DNA of 48,222 bases from Basidiobolus meristosporus CBS 931.73 (Eukaryota; Basidiobolomycota; Basidiobolomycetes; Basidiobolales; Basidiobolaceae): NCBI GenBank assembly GCA_002104905.1, contig MCFE01000668.1, forward strand, positions 1-48,222, in the 5' to 3' direction. Positions 32,579 to 46,090 of the stretch are shown piece after piece; position 1 is the stretch's first letter; each line of letters begins with the position of its first letter. The notes below the pieces were generated by a model. The model did no database searches. It was not told the DNA's origin and saw nothing but the letters and a program-made list of their open reading frames with translations. The position numbers and the translations under genes are program-made.

Positions 32579-33900
32579 CTCCCATGCAACTAAATATCCT
32601 TAACAATTAGCACTAATTATAATTGAAGATTTTCAAGTTTGTCTCTAGCCAATGCTTTGGTAAGTATATCTGCATTCATCTCATATATAAGACAGTAGTC
32701 TTAGCTAGCCAAGTGACTCACTATTGCTTTGCAAATAAAGCCATATATGTCATGTAAGTGCCTAGTTCCTGCTGTAAAAGATTTGCCATTCCACCTAAAT
32801 ACTCACCTAACTTGGTCACTAAGATCATTACCTTTGAATCCTAGAGAATACTCATCAAATTACTTGTTGGGATTTACTTAGAATATTTTCACCTAATTAT
32901 CAGGTACTCAGAACATGAAAATTCTCAAAGTTGTCCAAACAGCCCCAAACTTTGCACACATGCTCTTGGGACCCTCCTAAATCTATTCTACATGATTGTT
33001 ATGCCAAGATCATGTAAAAGTATAAACTCTACTTTTACATTCAGTAAATCATTAAGTGAGAACCACATAGTCCACTGGTCCTCTCAATCACTTACAATAT
33101 CTCCAAGACTCTTACAACAGCTCCAGATTGACAAGTTTGATTTCTACTTGATTGCATATATTCTTCATTATCCTGAAATAATGTGTTAATGGCTTCTTAA
33201 CATAATTTATGTCTCTAAAAGGCTTTCTTAGCCATATTGCTTCTTTTGCAGCCTTACAGACCGCCATATACTCTTCCTGTGTGATACAAAGTGCTACAGC
33301 TGGTTGCTATCCCAAATTCCATGAAATTGCTTCTTTACAATGAAGAAAGGGAGTAACCTATATGGATCATCTGTCTTTGAAATTTTTCACAAATCAGCAT
33401 CTGAGTATCCAAAAAGATTCTGTTCTAGTCTCTAATAGGTGTACCTTAAGTAGTATTGGCAGCTCTCTCTATGGATTCAAAAACTCATTCAACTGCCACA
33501 ATACATTCAGGTTTATAGCAATGATTACCTTAGTGGACAACTTCCATTGAATATGAGATATCTGGATGTGCACCTAGCATACTACATATCAAGCTGCCAG
33601 CTATAGATTAATATAGGAAATCCAGACTCTCTGATGGTGCCAAGCTCACTTGATTTGGTCAGGCTTTGACCAAGCTAACATTTATCTCTATTGGCATAGC
33701 TGCATGTTTATAGCCTTACATCTGGTACTTTGTGAGTATATATTGAGTATATTCCAACTGGCTTAAGGTGATGATCTGGGTACCTCTATCTATGGAGAAC
33801 TGTATGCCAGGTAGTACCTCAACTCTCTTTTAGAGATTTTGACATATTAGAAAGGCTGGATCTGGTATCTTACATTGCTTTTAGCAAGCTCAAAACTGAC
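32579..33900 (-). pseudogene. Decayed copia pol fragment (RNase H and part of RT)
   Basis: Colinear, in the same orientation, with the 3' part of pol in the intact element (about 43753-44690), from the TAG-proximal end through the RNase H region. It is full of stops and indels and interrupted by an inverted solo LTR at 32770-33119. The 5' part of the element is missing. Confidence 0.7.
32770..33119 (+). repeat. Solo copia LTR inserted in the relic, opposite orientation
   Basis: About 350 bp from TGCTGTAAAAG to CTTACAACA, matching the reverse complement of the 349-bp LTR. Flanks GTTCC and GCTCC look like a decayed 5-bp target duplication, and the copia pol match resumes on both sides. Confidence 0.7.
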
Positions 33901-33999
33901 AGTTCTTAATATCTCAGGTACTAGCTATTGAGCCAACAAGCAGACTGCTATTGCAGAAGGAGACTAGGACAACTAGTATCATATCAAACTTGGTAATTA

Positions 34000-35837
34000 G
34001 CTAACCACTAATTCCGTCAAAAACTGCAATGAAAATTTGAACACAAAACACCATCTGCATACCAGCAAAATACAATTAAAATACCAGCACAATACAAGAT
34101 GAGAATCAGATGAGTTCTAAGTTTGAGATTTTTCACCAGCAATATGACCACAATACTACTGGATCCTGGCTCAATATTATTCAATGGTGTGCATGCACCA
34201 ATAGACTCCTAATAATGACAAAAACTCCTCAAAGATGGACCAACTCTGTACAAAGCTGCCAGCAGCAATAATTTTAGTATTGGATGACTGTTTCCCTGTA
34301 ATATGTTTACCATTTCTTGTCAATGATGTGGCTGAGAATGAGTCCCAAGAAAAGATATTCCACATGTCTTATCTCAAATAGAAGTTTTATTTATGATTAC
34401 ATATTTACTGTTCAATGAGTCATGAAGAAACCTCAGACTTCTGGTCTGACTGTGTCTGCAGATAAATGGAAGTTTGTCTACTACAAAGCAACTATACTAG
34501 ATGAACCTGTTAATCAGAAATGGATATTAATGGATCCAGCAAAACCTTCATTGGTATTGATTTGAATCACACCAAGGAAAATCTGTCAAGTCATACAATG
34601 GTAAAAGCTTATTGGGCTGTTCATCATCTGGATCAAAAAGTTTGCTCAAATTTCTCAGCCACTGACTTGGCTGGTACAGAAGAAATGGAAATTGAATGGC
34701 ATGAAAAACAAGCAAATGCTATGTTGGCATTGCTTAGGTAATTATCCAAGTTACCTGTCTCAGCAGCTAGAGGTCTTAGTGTGACTGAATCATAGCCAAC
34801 CATTATCTCAGTTGACAGCTCTGAAATTGGTCTTAGTGGGTTTATGAGTTAATTTTTGACAGTTCATCATTAGTAATCAAGTCTCAGTATACTATTCAAA
34901 GAAAGTGGGCTTAACAATTCATTTTGGAAGAAAGAAGTGTTGGGAGTACTTTTGTGCTCAAAAGCTAAAGACATATATATTAGGAGTACACTTCACACTA
35001 GAGATGAATGCCTTGCCATTACTAGGCATGTTGAAAAGTTGGGCATTTGTTAGATCTTATTTTGGTAAAGTAAATATTACCCTATGAATAGTTACTGTAA
35101 TGATCCCATCAAAAGGCCGTCACAAAGCTCAAGTCCCATGACTAAGAGGGACTGATCCCATCAGGACACCATCTAGAGACTGTTGAAAAATAATTGCACC
35201 CTAGATATCACCAAAAACTAAGTCAAAATTTTTCATCACAATAATGTATAAGTGGCTTTTCATTGGTTCCCTGCCAGTTTGCTCACTTTCTAATCCTGGA
35301 CACTCTATCACCTCCTACATTTGTGTGCATTGATTGGCTATTGACTTGTTTTCACACTCCTTAGTTCCTGACTCAACTGTTTCTTTTACATTTCATGCAT
35401 ACAAATTTATTTATTTCCTTCAAAACTTCAATTGTGCCACAATTGCCAATTGTATTGACCTATACAAGTCTCTATACCCTACACCAACATTAAGCCCAAC
35501 CCCACACTAAACAAGTACTTCCATTAATATCCACCACTCAATAAATATTTCTGCTGCAATGCCCCGGTTTCATGACTTTAGTAGGAAGCCAACAGCTTTA
35601 TGTCAATGTCCATTCACTGATTCCCACATGTCCTGGTCTTCAGCCAGCACTGCAAGGTCTAGCACCTCATCTGCCAGTCTTTGCAATAAATCCTTGCAAT
35701 ATTTAAGTGCATTCTCTTGAGCACTGCTCTTGAAGAAGTGCTTCAACCTCTTGGTGTGACTGTCTTAAGTTCACATGAGTATTGACCAAAAAGGGATATA
35801 ATAGTGCTATGTTGTTGAAGGCCAAGCTGTTTGCCCC
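34000..35837. other. Degenerate repeat DNA, including a possible Ty3/gypsy RNase H scrap
   Basis: No intact gene. Around 34500-35090 plus-strand fragments faintly resemble the RT-RNase H junction of Ty3/gypsy elements (DPAKP-like and DECLAI-type pieces), spread over several frames with stops. Two TGATCCCATCA motifs occur near 35101 and 35154. Confidence 0.35.
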
Positions 35838-38575
35838 ATGGGCAAGACTACTTTGACTCAATGCCATAAGAGAAGAGAAAAAAGACCATGTGGCTATTGT
35901 AGCAAGCTGCTCAGCCATGAAGCACACAGATACCTAGGAAGTATTACTAGGATCATGGCCAGTGTTTTGCCACACAAGTCATATATGACCATTCATTGGT
36001 CATTACTGTACCAATATTATCTTGCCAGCCAGTTGATACTTCTGTATTGGCACCTGGCCATCTTTGTCACCTTGTGCAAACCAAGTCAGGTGAGTTTTTG
36101 ATGCCTTTAGGCTCACCTCAGACTTCTGAATATGGCATGCAGAGTGATAGCTCTGACAAAGAAGGTTCACCAATGGATTGTGAGCCAATCTCTCCTGACA
36201 GCAGTACCATGCTTGAGCCCAGTCATATTCCAATATGCTATGAGACAACACCTGTTGAAACAAATGCCAAGGATACTTTGTGGAGCCAAGTGAGCCCAGT
36301 AATCCATCTACTGGTGAATGATGTAATGTTGTGGCTGGAGAAGTGGCGCGTTTCCACTAATATCAGTAATGGGGCTTTGAGGATTTATTGCTACTTCTTG
36401 CCAAAATTATACCAGGATGAAGCTTACCATGTACATGGTACAAGTGGACAACTGTCATATGGCTGGCAACATATGATCCAGAGACTGTCCTGATTCCAGC
36501 ATGCATTAACAGTTGCATGGCTTTCACATCCAAAAATGCTACCATTACAACATGTCCAAATTGTCAGGAATCCACCACCATTGAGGGAAAATATTGTTCA
36601 CACTCTGGATATATTCTGGTCATACCCCATCTGATGATGCTGTTGCAGTACAATAGATATTGCAAAGCTATGCAGCACCACACTGAGTATAAATCAATGA
36701 GCAAACATATCCAATATAATTGATGGCAAATGTTACAAACAGGTAAGAAGTAAGGGCTGCTTTGAAGGTATGTATGACCTGCCTTTGCTTTAGCACTTGA
36801 TGGATTCTCATTAAACAGGTACTCTACCAGCAAATCCTGCTGGCCACTGATTGTTATCAATCTGAATCTGCTGCCCATCCTATGGTATCAGAGCAATAAT
36901 CTGATGGTAGTCTCACTAGTATCTGGACCTAAATTACTGTCCAACCTGGATAGCTACATGTATCCATTGCTGGATGAATTTTGTATGCTTTCCAGCAGGA
37001 TAACAGTTAATGGCCAGCAGGTAAAAGCACATATTATTATCTGCATTGGAGATACCCAAGCCAGTGGCAAGAGAGCAAATTTTTCTGGGCACAATGGACA
37101 GTATTGCTGTGAATTATGTGAGATCCAGGGGATTTACTCCATAACTCACACACATTATTATTACCCAAACACCAGCACTACAAACATCATCTTTCCACAG
37201 AGAGAACATACAGGAGTCAGCATGCAACTGCAGTAAAGTTGACAAGGTATAAGCCATTAGCCAGAATATGGAATTAATTGAAAGTTGGAGATACTCAACA
37301 TAGAGGGTATCTATTGGAGCAAAAGCTTTCCACTTGGAGCAATAGATTTGCTTTTCAACAATATCTCAATACTAATGACCAAGTTGTACACGGGGCATTT
37401 CAAGCTAAATGAGCCCTTTGAGATACCAGAGTAATTGGAAAGAATAAGCAAGATATTACAGAGTATCTGCTACCCTAAGTACTTCTCATGGACTCCAATT
37501 AGTATTCATATGCATATGTGGCAATACCAATGCAAAGACTGGATGAACTGGATATGTATTTATTTAAATGGTGTTCTGAAGCCATTCCTACCAAGAGTAC
37601 ATTGGAAGCATTGGGAGTCATATGTGGACATTGTAGGAATATTTATCCAGAAGTGTTTCACCAATGCCAACTTGACACATCTACAGCTGTTGTACAAAGA
37701 GTTTGTGATGGGATTTGAGCAGCTATACTACAAACATAAAGCTGAATCTGTAGACTGCTGCTACTATTGTATCTATTCTCTACTCCATCTTGCACAGTGT
37801 GTAGAGAATATTGCGCCTTGCTTCACCTTTTGGGAGCTTCCTATGGAGTGGATATTTAGGGAGATAGAAAGACAAGTCAAGTTGCAAGTACTACCATATC
37901 CCAATCTCATCAAGAATATTACCTGCTAGTCTGTCATGAATATAATGAGTTGGTGCATGAAGGACAGCCATGGAAACACCTATGCCTATGGCATTTAGAA
38001 GCTAAGCAGCCCCAAAGCATGGGCAATCAGTTAAGTAATGCAAAGTTGGGTTGGGTGCAACATGCAACTATTTCTTATTAAGAAGAATCTACCAAAGTAT
38101 ACCAATTTCTCTTGGTCACAAGCCAACTTCTACACCATTCTATATGGAATTCACACAAACAAAAGCCAGAGCACACCTATAAGGGGGACTAGAATGCAGC
38201 AGGGAGAAGGAATATACTGGCTAAATACCAAGAAGTTCTTTGCAGATGTTCAGGAGGTATTCATGGCAGAAGTGGCAACAATCAAGTATATGTTTGTAAG
38301 ATGGATATGTTACCAGCAGCATAAGGTAAATGGCAACTTTGCAAGTATAACACTTGAAAGCCATAAAGTTGCAGTGATAGAAGTATGTCAATTGCGGCAG
38401 GTGTGTATGTTGGTAGAGGTCAGTAAGCAGGAGGCTATAGTTTTTTTGATTCAAACTATAAGTGGAATACCCAAGGTAGTAGTGGGTAAGCAAATAAAGA
38501 GGGATGATTCTGCAGTGGAATATATGAATTGCACAACGGGAGGTAGAAAAAGGAAATACCCTTTGGTAAATTAGT
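35838..38575 (+). pseudogene. Decayed Plavaka/Tnp2-type (CACTA superfamily) transposase, copy A
   Basis: A series of broken frames that together read as one transposase: a Cys-rich start (RPCGYCSK), a middle part with LLDEFCMLSSRITVNGQ, then the core motif GDTQASGKRANFSGHNGQY followed by CxxC, as in Tnp2/Plavaka enzymes. The C-terminal part ends GGRKRKYPLVN at 38574. Stops and frameshifts make it inactive. Homology with copy B continues past the stop to about 38948. Confidence 0.6.
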
Positions 38576-39894
38576 ACAGTAGCAATACACAGAACCAGCT
38601 GTAGGCTGTCTTATAGACAATATAATGCCATAAGAGTCTTACTGTGAAGCCATCAAAATACTTTCAAGTTTCCATGTCCTGGCCGGTTGTATCCACTTAA
38701 CATAGTTGTTGAGCGCTAAAAGACCACAACAATACCATGCGATTATTGTCACAGCACCAATCAAATCTTGTAAAGCTTTATTGCTTTATTTGGTAGTAAA
38801 ATTAGCAAAACACCGTTATGATCCCATCATAAGATCATTAAGAAGGTCACTAATTCCAGGCTGCTGGTATAAGGATGGTCTCTAAACAGGATCCTGATGG
38901 TTGATCTGAATTGGATCCTCCTGCTGGACCAAATTATTTTTCATAGCAATTGTGCATCCAGATCTTTTACTTTATGCTACAATACTTACCAGGTGCTAGC
39001 CACAAAGGTCCAGACACATTAGCCAGAAAGCAACTAAATATACCTTAGTCAACTGATGATGATGATATCAATGCCTTTTTGAAAACACCAGCCATGGATT
39101 CTCACTCAGGCTTACAATCCAAAGCAATAGTTAGCTTATCAAGGAATTTCCAATACTACTAAAAGTTCCTGCCAGTATTTACACAAATCAGTATACAAGT
39201 ATTGAAAAGAAGGCTCTGAAGCTTATAGAGCATGATGGCACACTTTGCAGGAAAATCAAATATACAGTAAGGATACCATGGCTGAGAATCAGTGGCTTCC
39301 ACATCAGTGTGTCAGATGCAGGGCTGAAACTCCAAACAACTAGTAAAGATATGTCAGGTATCTGTCTGGGTGCTGATATTGGACAAGCATGCAGAAACAG
39401 ATGCAGCAGTGCAGCACTTATCAGGGAGATAATGTAGTTCAATACAAGAAACACTCAGCCAAAGTAGTAGTCAAAGCCCAGGCTGTGATAAAGGTAAAGG
39501 TAAATGAAAATATTTAAGAAGTTGGAAAGCAAAACTGCTGGGCTCACCAATTGAAGCCGTTAGCCAAGAACAGGCTGAATCCCAAGGCAACAATGTCAAG
39601 AAATCATGGGACAATCATAATGCCCACAGTGTAATTTTGCAACATTGATAGGCACACCAGAAGATTGCAATACTTCTTTAAGTATATTGCATATGAAAAC
39701 TTACCTGAATATTGCAAGGTTATATTAAATAGACTGGATGATGTAGTGCTGGACCTTGCAGTTACAGCCAAAGACCACAACATATGGGAACCAGTGAGTG
39801 AGCAATGGCAGAAAGCTATAGGGCACCTGCCAAAGTAATGGGCAAAGGGCATAAAAGCTGAAACACTTATTGAATAGTGAATTTTAATGGAGTT
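38576..39894. other. 3' end of transposon A and a gypsy-like relic between the two transposons
   Basis: Up to about 38948 the sequence is shared in inverted form with copy B (about 39895-40372). The remaining 945 bp or so is unique to the centre. It carries a frame fragment resembling the end of Ty3/gypsy RNase H (LPGASHKGPDTLAR), followed by broken integrase-like pieces. No gene is intact. Confidence 0.4.
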
Positions 39895-40372
39895 ACCCTA
39901 TGAAAGATAATTTGGTCCCACAGGTGGATCTGATTCATATTAGCCATCAGGATCTTGTTTGGAGACCATCATAATACCAACAGCTTGTAATTAGTGACCC
40001 TCTTGACAATCATATAATGGGATCATGACAACATTTGGCTGATTTTACTGCCAGTTTTATAAATTGACAGGGTTTGATTGGTGCTGTAAAAATAGTTGCA
40101 TGGCATTGTTGTGGTCTTAATGCGCTCTACAACTATTTTAAATATATCTAACCAACCAGGACATCATATTGCCTAATATGTCAAAAAACTTAACAGTATT
40201 TTGACAGCCTCACAGCAGGTCTCTGATGGCATTATTGTAGCAGTATGGTAGCCTACAGCTAGTTCTGTATAATGCTACCATACCAATTTACCAAAGGGTA
40301 TTTCCTTTTTCTACCTCCCCTTGTGCAACTCATATATTCTACTGTAGAATCACCCCTCTCTATTTGCTTACC

Positions 40373-43300
40373 CACCACTACCTTGGGTGTTCCACATATA
40401 GCTTGAATAAAATAACAATGGCATCCTGCTTACTAACCTCTACAAATGCACTCACCTGCTGCAATTGACATACTACTATCACCTCAACTTTAGGGCTTTT
40501 TAGTGAAATACTTGCAAAGTTGCCATTTACCTTGCAATGTTGGTAGCATAAACATCTCACAAACATACATTTAGTTGTTGCCACTTCTGCAATGAGTACC
40601 TTCTGCACATCTGCAAAGAGCTTCTGGGTATTTAGCCAATAGACTTGTTCTGTTGGATAGTGCCACATTGAGCCATGAGTGCCAAATGATGCCATAGTGT
40701 GCCAGAGAGGCCAATTGAGCCTCTACCTGGCCACAGAGTGTGAAACATAGCTCCGCATCTTCATGCAAAGCAGCCCCTGTGTTTCACCCATTGTGCTGGA
40801 GAAAATCCATTTTTTGACCTTTTTTTTTGGATCTATGTTGTGCAGGATGTATTAGAGCACAAGCAGATTGAAGATATGCATCTGGTACTCAATACCCATG
40901 GCACTCTGAATCTAGCTCCTGTAGCTTGTATCATGTCACAAAAATGAATGGCACTATCTTGGTCCACTGGTACTATCTGGCACTATATTTAAATATTAGC
41001 CCTAAAGTAAGATCTATACAAAGCACTTATAGTGCCAGATAGTACCAGTGGACCAAGATAGTGCCATTCATTTTTGTGACATGATACAAGCTACAGGAGC
41101 TAGATTCAGAGTGCCATTGGTATTGAGTACCAGATGCATATCTTCAGTTCTCCTGTGCTCTTACACATCCTGAGCTACATTGATCCAAAAAAAAAGGTCA
41201 AAAAATGGATTTCTCCTGTGCAATGGGTGAAACACAGGGGCTGCTTTACATGAAGATGCAGAGCTATGTTTCACACTCTGTGGCCAAGTATAGGCTCACT
41301 TGACCTCTCTGGCACACTATGGCATCATTTGGCACTCATGGCTCAATGTGGCACTATCCAACGGAACAAGTCTAATATATACCTTCTCCTAGCTGGATTC
41401 TAGTCCCCCTTATAAGTGCACTCTGGCTCTTGTTTGTGTGAATCCATACTAAATGGTGTAGAAGTTGGCTTGTGAGCAAGAGAAATTGGCATACCTTAGT
41501 AGAGATTTCCTAATAAAAGTTAGTTGCTTGTTGCACCCAACCCAACTTTGCATTACTTGACTGATTACCAATGGGTTGGGGCTGCTTAGCTTCTTAATGC
41601 CATAGGCATAGGTCTCTCCATGAGCACATCTCTCCTCAGTATTTTCCATGTTTGTTTGTAGTATAGACACTCAAATCCTCTCATTAACTTCTTGCACAAC
41701 TGCTTTAGATGCATCAAGTTGGCATTAGTGAGCTGCTTCTGGATAAATTTTCCTACAATGTCCTCATATGAATGCCAATGCTTCCAGTGTATGCATGGTA
41801 CAAATGGCTTTGGAATGCTACTTAAATAAACAAATATCCACTTCATTGAGACCTTACACTTGTGTTGTAGTATATACACATGAATGTTGATTAGAGTCCA
41901 TGAGAAGTACTTAGTGTAGCAGATACTCTGTAATATCTTGCCAATTCTTTTAAATTTCTCTGGTACCTCAAATAGCTCATTTAGCTTGAAATGTACCATG
42001 AACAACTTGGTCATCAGTATAGGGATATTGCTGAAAAGCAAATGCATTGCTTCCAGTGGGAAGCTTTTGCTCAAACAGATACCCTCTATGTTAAGTATCT
42101 CCAATTTTCAATTGATTCCATATTCTGGCAAATGGCTTATACCTTGCCAACTTTGCTGCAATTGTATGCTGACTTCTGTATGTTCTCCCAGTGGAAAGTT
42201 GATATTCATAGTGCTGGTATTTGGGTAACTATAATGTGGGTGAATTATGGAGTAAATCCCCTGGATCTCAGACATATGATGGCAATATTGTCCATTGTGC
42301 CCAGAAAAACCTACTATCTTGCTGATGGCTTGGGTATCTCCAATGCAGATAATAATATGTGCTTTTACATGATGGCTATTTACTGTTATTCCACTGGAAA
42401 GCATGAAAAACTCATCCAGCAATGGTTTCAGGTTGCTTTTGAGGTTGGACAGTGATTTAGGCCTAGATACCAATGAGACTACCATCAGATTATTGCTCTG
42501 ATACCATAAGATGGGTGGACATTTGTATTGATGAGAATCAGTGTCCTGCAGGATTTGCTTCTAGAGTGCCTGCTTAATGAGAATCCATCAAGCGCTAAAT
42601 CCAAGGCATGGTCAGACAAACCTTCAAGGTAGCCCTTGCTTCTTAGCTGTTTGTAATGTTTGCCATCAAGTATATTGGATATGTTTGTGCTTGATTGATA
42701 ATGAGTGTGGTACTGTATAGCCTTGCAATATTTGTTGGACTGCATTAGCTTCCTTAGACAGGGTATCACTGGAATATATTTGCAGTGTGAGCAATGTTTT
42801 CCATCAATGGTCATAGATTCCTCACAATATAGACATGTTGCAAAGATACCATTTTTTGATGTGAATGCCATGCAGCTTTTAATGCATGCTGGAATCAAGG
42901 CAGTCTCTGGCTCATATGTTGCCATCCACATAACAGTTGTCCACTTATACCATGTGCATGGTAAGTTGCATCCTGGTATGATTTTAGCAAGAAGTAGTGA
43001 TAAATCCTCAATGCCCCCATTACTGATATTACTGGAAACTCACTACTTCTCTAGCCACAACATTATATCATTCACCAGTAGATGGACTACTGGGCTCACT
43101 TGGCTCCACAAAGTATCCTTGGCATTTGTTTCAACAGGTGTTATCTCATTGCTTAATGGGATTTGACTGGGCTCATGGATGGTACTGTTGTTAAGGGAGA
43201 TAGACTCACAATCCAGTAGTGAACCTTCTTTGTGAGAGCTATTACTCTGCATGCCATATTATGAAGGCTGTGAGCATAAAGTTGTCACAAACACACCCAA

Positions 43301-43403
43301 CTCAGTTTGCACAAGGTGACAAAGACAGCCAGGTGTCAATATAGATGTATCAACTAGCCAGCAAGATAATGTTGGTACAGTAGTAACCATGAATGGTCAA
43401 TAT
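40373..43403 (-). pseudogene. Decayed Plavaka/Tnp2-type transposase, copy B (main part)
   Basis: Inverted relative of copy A. Readable blocks include YIPVIPCLRKLMQSNKYCKA, a DG-x-x-YK-type block (ILDGKHYKQL), PLLDEFFMLSSGITVN, and GDTQAISKIVGFSGHNGQY with the CxxC site damaged. It is broken by many stops, by a foldback MITE at 40642-41372 and by the copia insertion at 43404, beyond which it continues at 48088-48222. Confidence 0.6.
40642..41372. mobile_element. 731-bp foldback MITE with TA target duplication
   Basis: Nearly the whole element is one inverted repeat: about 345-bp arms around a loop of about 40 nt near 41005. The ends are GACTTGTTCTGTTGGATAGTG and its near-perfect complement. 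TA lies on both sides, as for Tc1/mariner-type transposition. It interrupts the copy B transposase where copy A is continuous. It has no coding capacity of its own. Confidence 0.75.
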
Positions 43404-43752
43404 TGTTGTAAGAGTCTTGGAGATATTGGAAGTGATTAGGAGAACAAGTAGATTATGTGGTTTTCACTTAATGATTTATTGAATGTAAAAGTGGTATTTA
43501 TACTTTTACCTGGTCTTGGCATTACAAACACGTAGAATAGGTTAAGGAAGGTCCCAAGAACATGTGTGCAAAGTTTGGGGCTGTTTGGACAACTTTGAGA
43601 ATTTTCATGTTCTGGGTACCTGGTATTTTGGTGAAAATATTTTAAGTAAATCCCGACAAGGAATTTGGTCAGTATTTTCTAGGATTTGAAGGTAATGATC
43701 TAAGTGACTAAGTTAGGTGAATATTTAGGTGGAAATACAAATTTTTACAACA
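43404..43752 (-). repeat. 3' LTR of the copia element
   Basis: 349 bp, TGTTGTAA to TTACAACA (8-bp perfect inverted ends). By eye it is identical to the LTR at 47739-48087. The adjacent GTGGGAG (minus strand) is the polypurine tract. Confidence 0.95.
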
Positions 43753-43763
43753 CTCCCACTCAG

Positions 43764-46090
43764 CTAAATGTTCATACTGACTAGTCCTAATTTTGACCTA
43801 AGATATTCAAACTTGTCTCTAGCTAATGGTTTGGTAAATATGTCTGCAATCATTTCATCTGTAGGACAGAAAACTAAGCTAACTAAGTTACTCTCTATAG
43901 CTTCACGTATGAAATGATGTCTAATATCTATGTGCTTGGTTCTAGCATGAAAAGTTGGATCTCTACCTAATTGTATACATCCTTGATTATCTTGAAATAA
44001 AGTAATAGGCGTTTTTTGACATAGGCCTAAATCTGTTAAGAGCTTTCTTAACCACATTGCTTCTTTTGTAGCTTCACAGGCTGCCATATACTCTGCCTCT
44101 GTAGTAGAAAGTGCTACGGTTGGTTGCTTTCTTGAATTCCATGAAATTGCTCCTTCACAGTAAAGAAAGGTGTATCCTGTGGTGGATCTTCTGTCTTCTA
44201 GATTTCGTCCCCAATCAGCATCAGAGTATCCCACAAGATCCTGTTCTGAATCCTTATAAGTGTATCTTAAGCAGATATCAGCAGTTCCTTTTAGGTATCT
44301 AAAAATCCGCTTAACTGCTGCAATATGATCAGATCCATAATTCTGATTATGTTGGCTGACAACTCCCACTGAATATGAGATATCTGGATGTGTTCCAAGC
44401 ATGATATACATCAGACTGCTGACCATAGATTGATAAGGAAAGTCAGGGCTTTCAGATGGCACCAAGCTCTCTTGATTTGGTTGAGTTTTGACCAAGTTAA
44501 GGTTTGTCTCCATTGGGGTAGCTGCCGGTTTACAGTCTTCCATTTTGTACTTCTTTAGTATATCTTGAATATACTTGGATTGGCTTAGGGTAATAGTCTG
44601 GGTACTTCTGTCTATGGAGAACTTAATCCCTAAGTAGTAACTGAGTTCTCCTAGATCGGACATCTTGAACTCCTTAGATAGGCTGGATTTAGTCTCTTCC
44701 AATGTTTCTAGGTTATTGGTGGCTATAATAAGATCATCTACATATAGAGCTAATAGAACTGGATTTGCTCTATCTGGCTTATAGTATATACTATAGTCAG
44801 CATTACTCCTTTTGAAACTCAAAGATTCCAAATAAGAATCTATCTTGCAATTCCAGGCTCTTGGTGATTGTTTGAGACCATATAGAGACTTTTTAAGCTT
44901 GCAGACCAAATGGGGGTTATCTTGGTCAACAAACCCATCAGGGTGGTCCATATACAAGTCCTCATCAAGTTCTCCATTCAAAAATGCAGTTTTTACATCC
45001 ATTTGATGAATAAAAAACTTATATTTGGCTGCAATAGCCAATATAAATCTTATGGAATTAAACTTGGCTACCAGTGCAAAGGTCTCAGTATAGTCAAGTC
45101 CTTTTGTTTGAGAATATCCTTTGGCTACAAGTCTTGCTTTGTATCTTTCAATTGTACCATCAGCCTTGTACTTTGTCTTGAAGACCCATCTGCATCCAAT
45201 TGATTTTTGGTTGATTGGTAATTTGACTAAGTCCCAAGTTTGATTTTCCATTAGGGCCTGATATTCCTCAGTCATTGCAAATCTCCAAAACTTTGTCTGA
45301 GGGCTATTTAGGGCCTCTTTTACAGTCTGGGGTTCATCAATATGGACTGAATAGGCATAGGCTAAGTTTGTACCCTCATTAATATAGTAATTTGGGCTAT
45401 TTCTTGTCCGATTTGATCTCCGGGCATTTGATACTGGAATGATCACTACTGGGATATTCCTGGGCACTGATTCTGGCTGAACCACGGTTGTAGAGTCCTC
45501 TGGAGTGAAAAAATTTTCATTGTTTTGCTCTGATTCAATCCTGACAATTGGTGGACTTGAGATCAAATTTTTGTCATCATCTGATGTCATTTTTTGTGAA
45601 AATTTTGAATTTTCATCAAACAACACATCCCTGGACTTGATCAGCTTCTTTGCTTTGGTATTGTAGAGTCTGTATGCCTTACTCTCATTGCAGTAGCCCA
45701 AAAATATGCATTTTACACTTTTTGGCTCAAATTTTGACTGATTTCCGGCCAGTTTTTTGGCATATGCTGTACACCCAAATATTCTTAGATGTTCTGCACT
45801 TGGTCTGTATCCATACCATGCTTCAAATGGAGTAGAATCACGAAGTACTCTGTTATAACTCCTATTTTTAAGATATACAGCAGTGGCAACTGATTCCACC
45901 CAAAAATCATAGGATAATTTTTGATCATGGATCATAGATCTTGCCATATCAATTATTGATCTGTTAGCTTGTTCTGCTACTCCACTTTGCTGTGGGGAGT
46001 ATGGTACAGTAGTCTCTTGCTTTATCCCATGAATTTTGCAGAAGTGGATGAAGAGTTTGGAGGTATATTCTCCACCATTTTCAGAGCGTT
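43764..46090 (-). CDS. Copia pol 3' part: integrase C-terminus, reverse transcriptase, RNase H
   Basis: A 727-codon frame from 45947 to 43764; homology extends upstream in the same frame to the frameshift near 46090, so the ATG at 45947 is not a true start. Counting from 45947: the integrase C-terminal region is at about 1-115, the RT has FIHQMDVKTAFLNGELDEDL (312-331) and the catalytic LYVDDL at 401-406, and the RNase H has DADWGRN and ends with TKHIDIRHHFIRE. No internal stop. The active-site residues of RT and RNase H are intact, so this half looks young. Confidence 0.9.
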
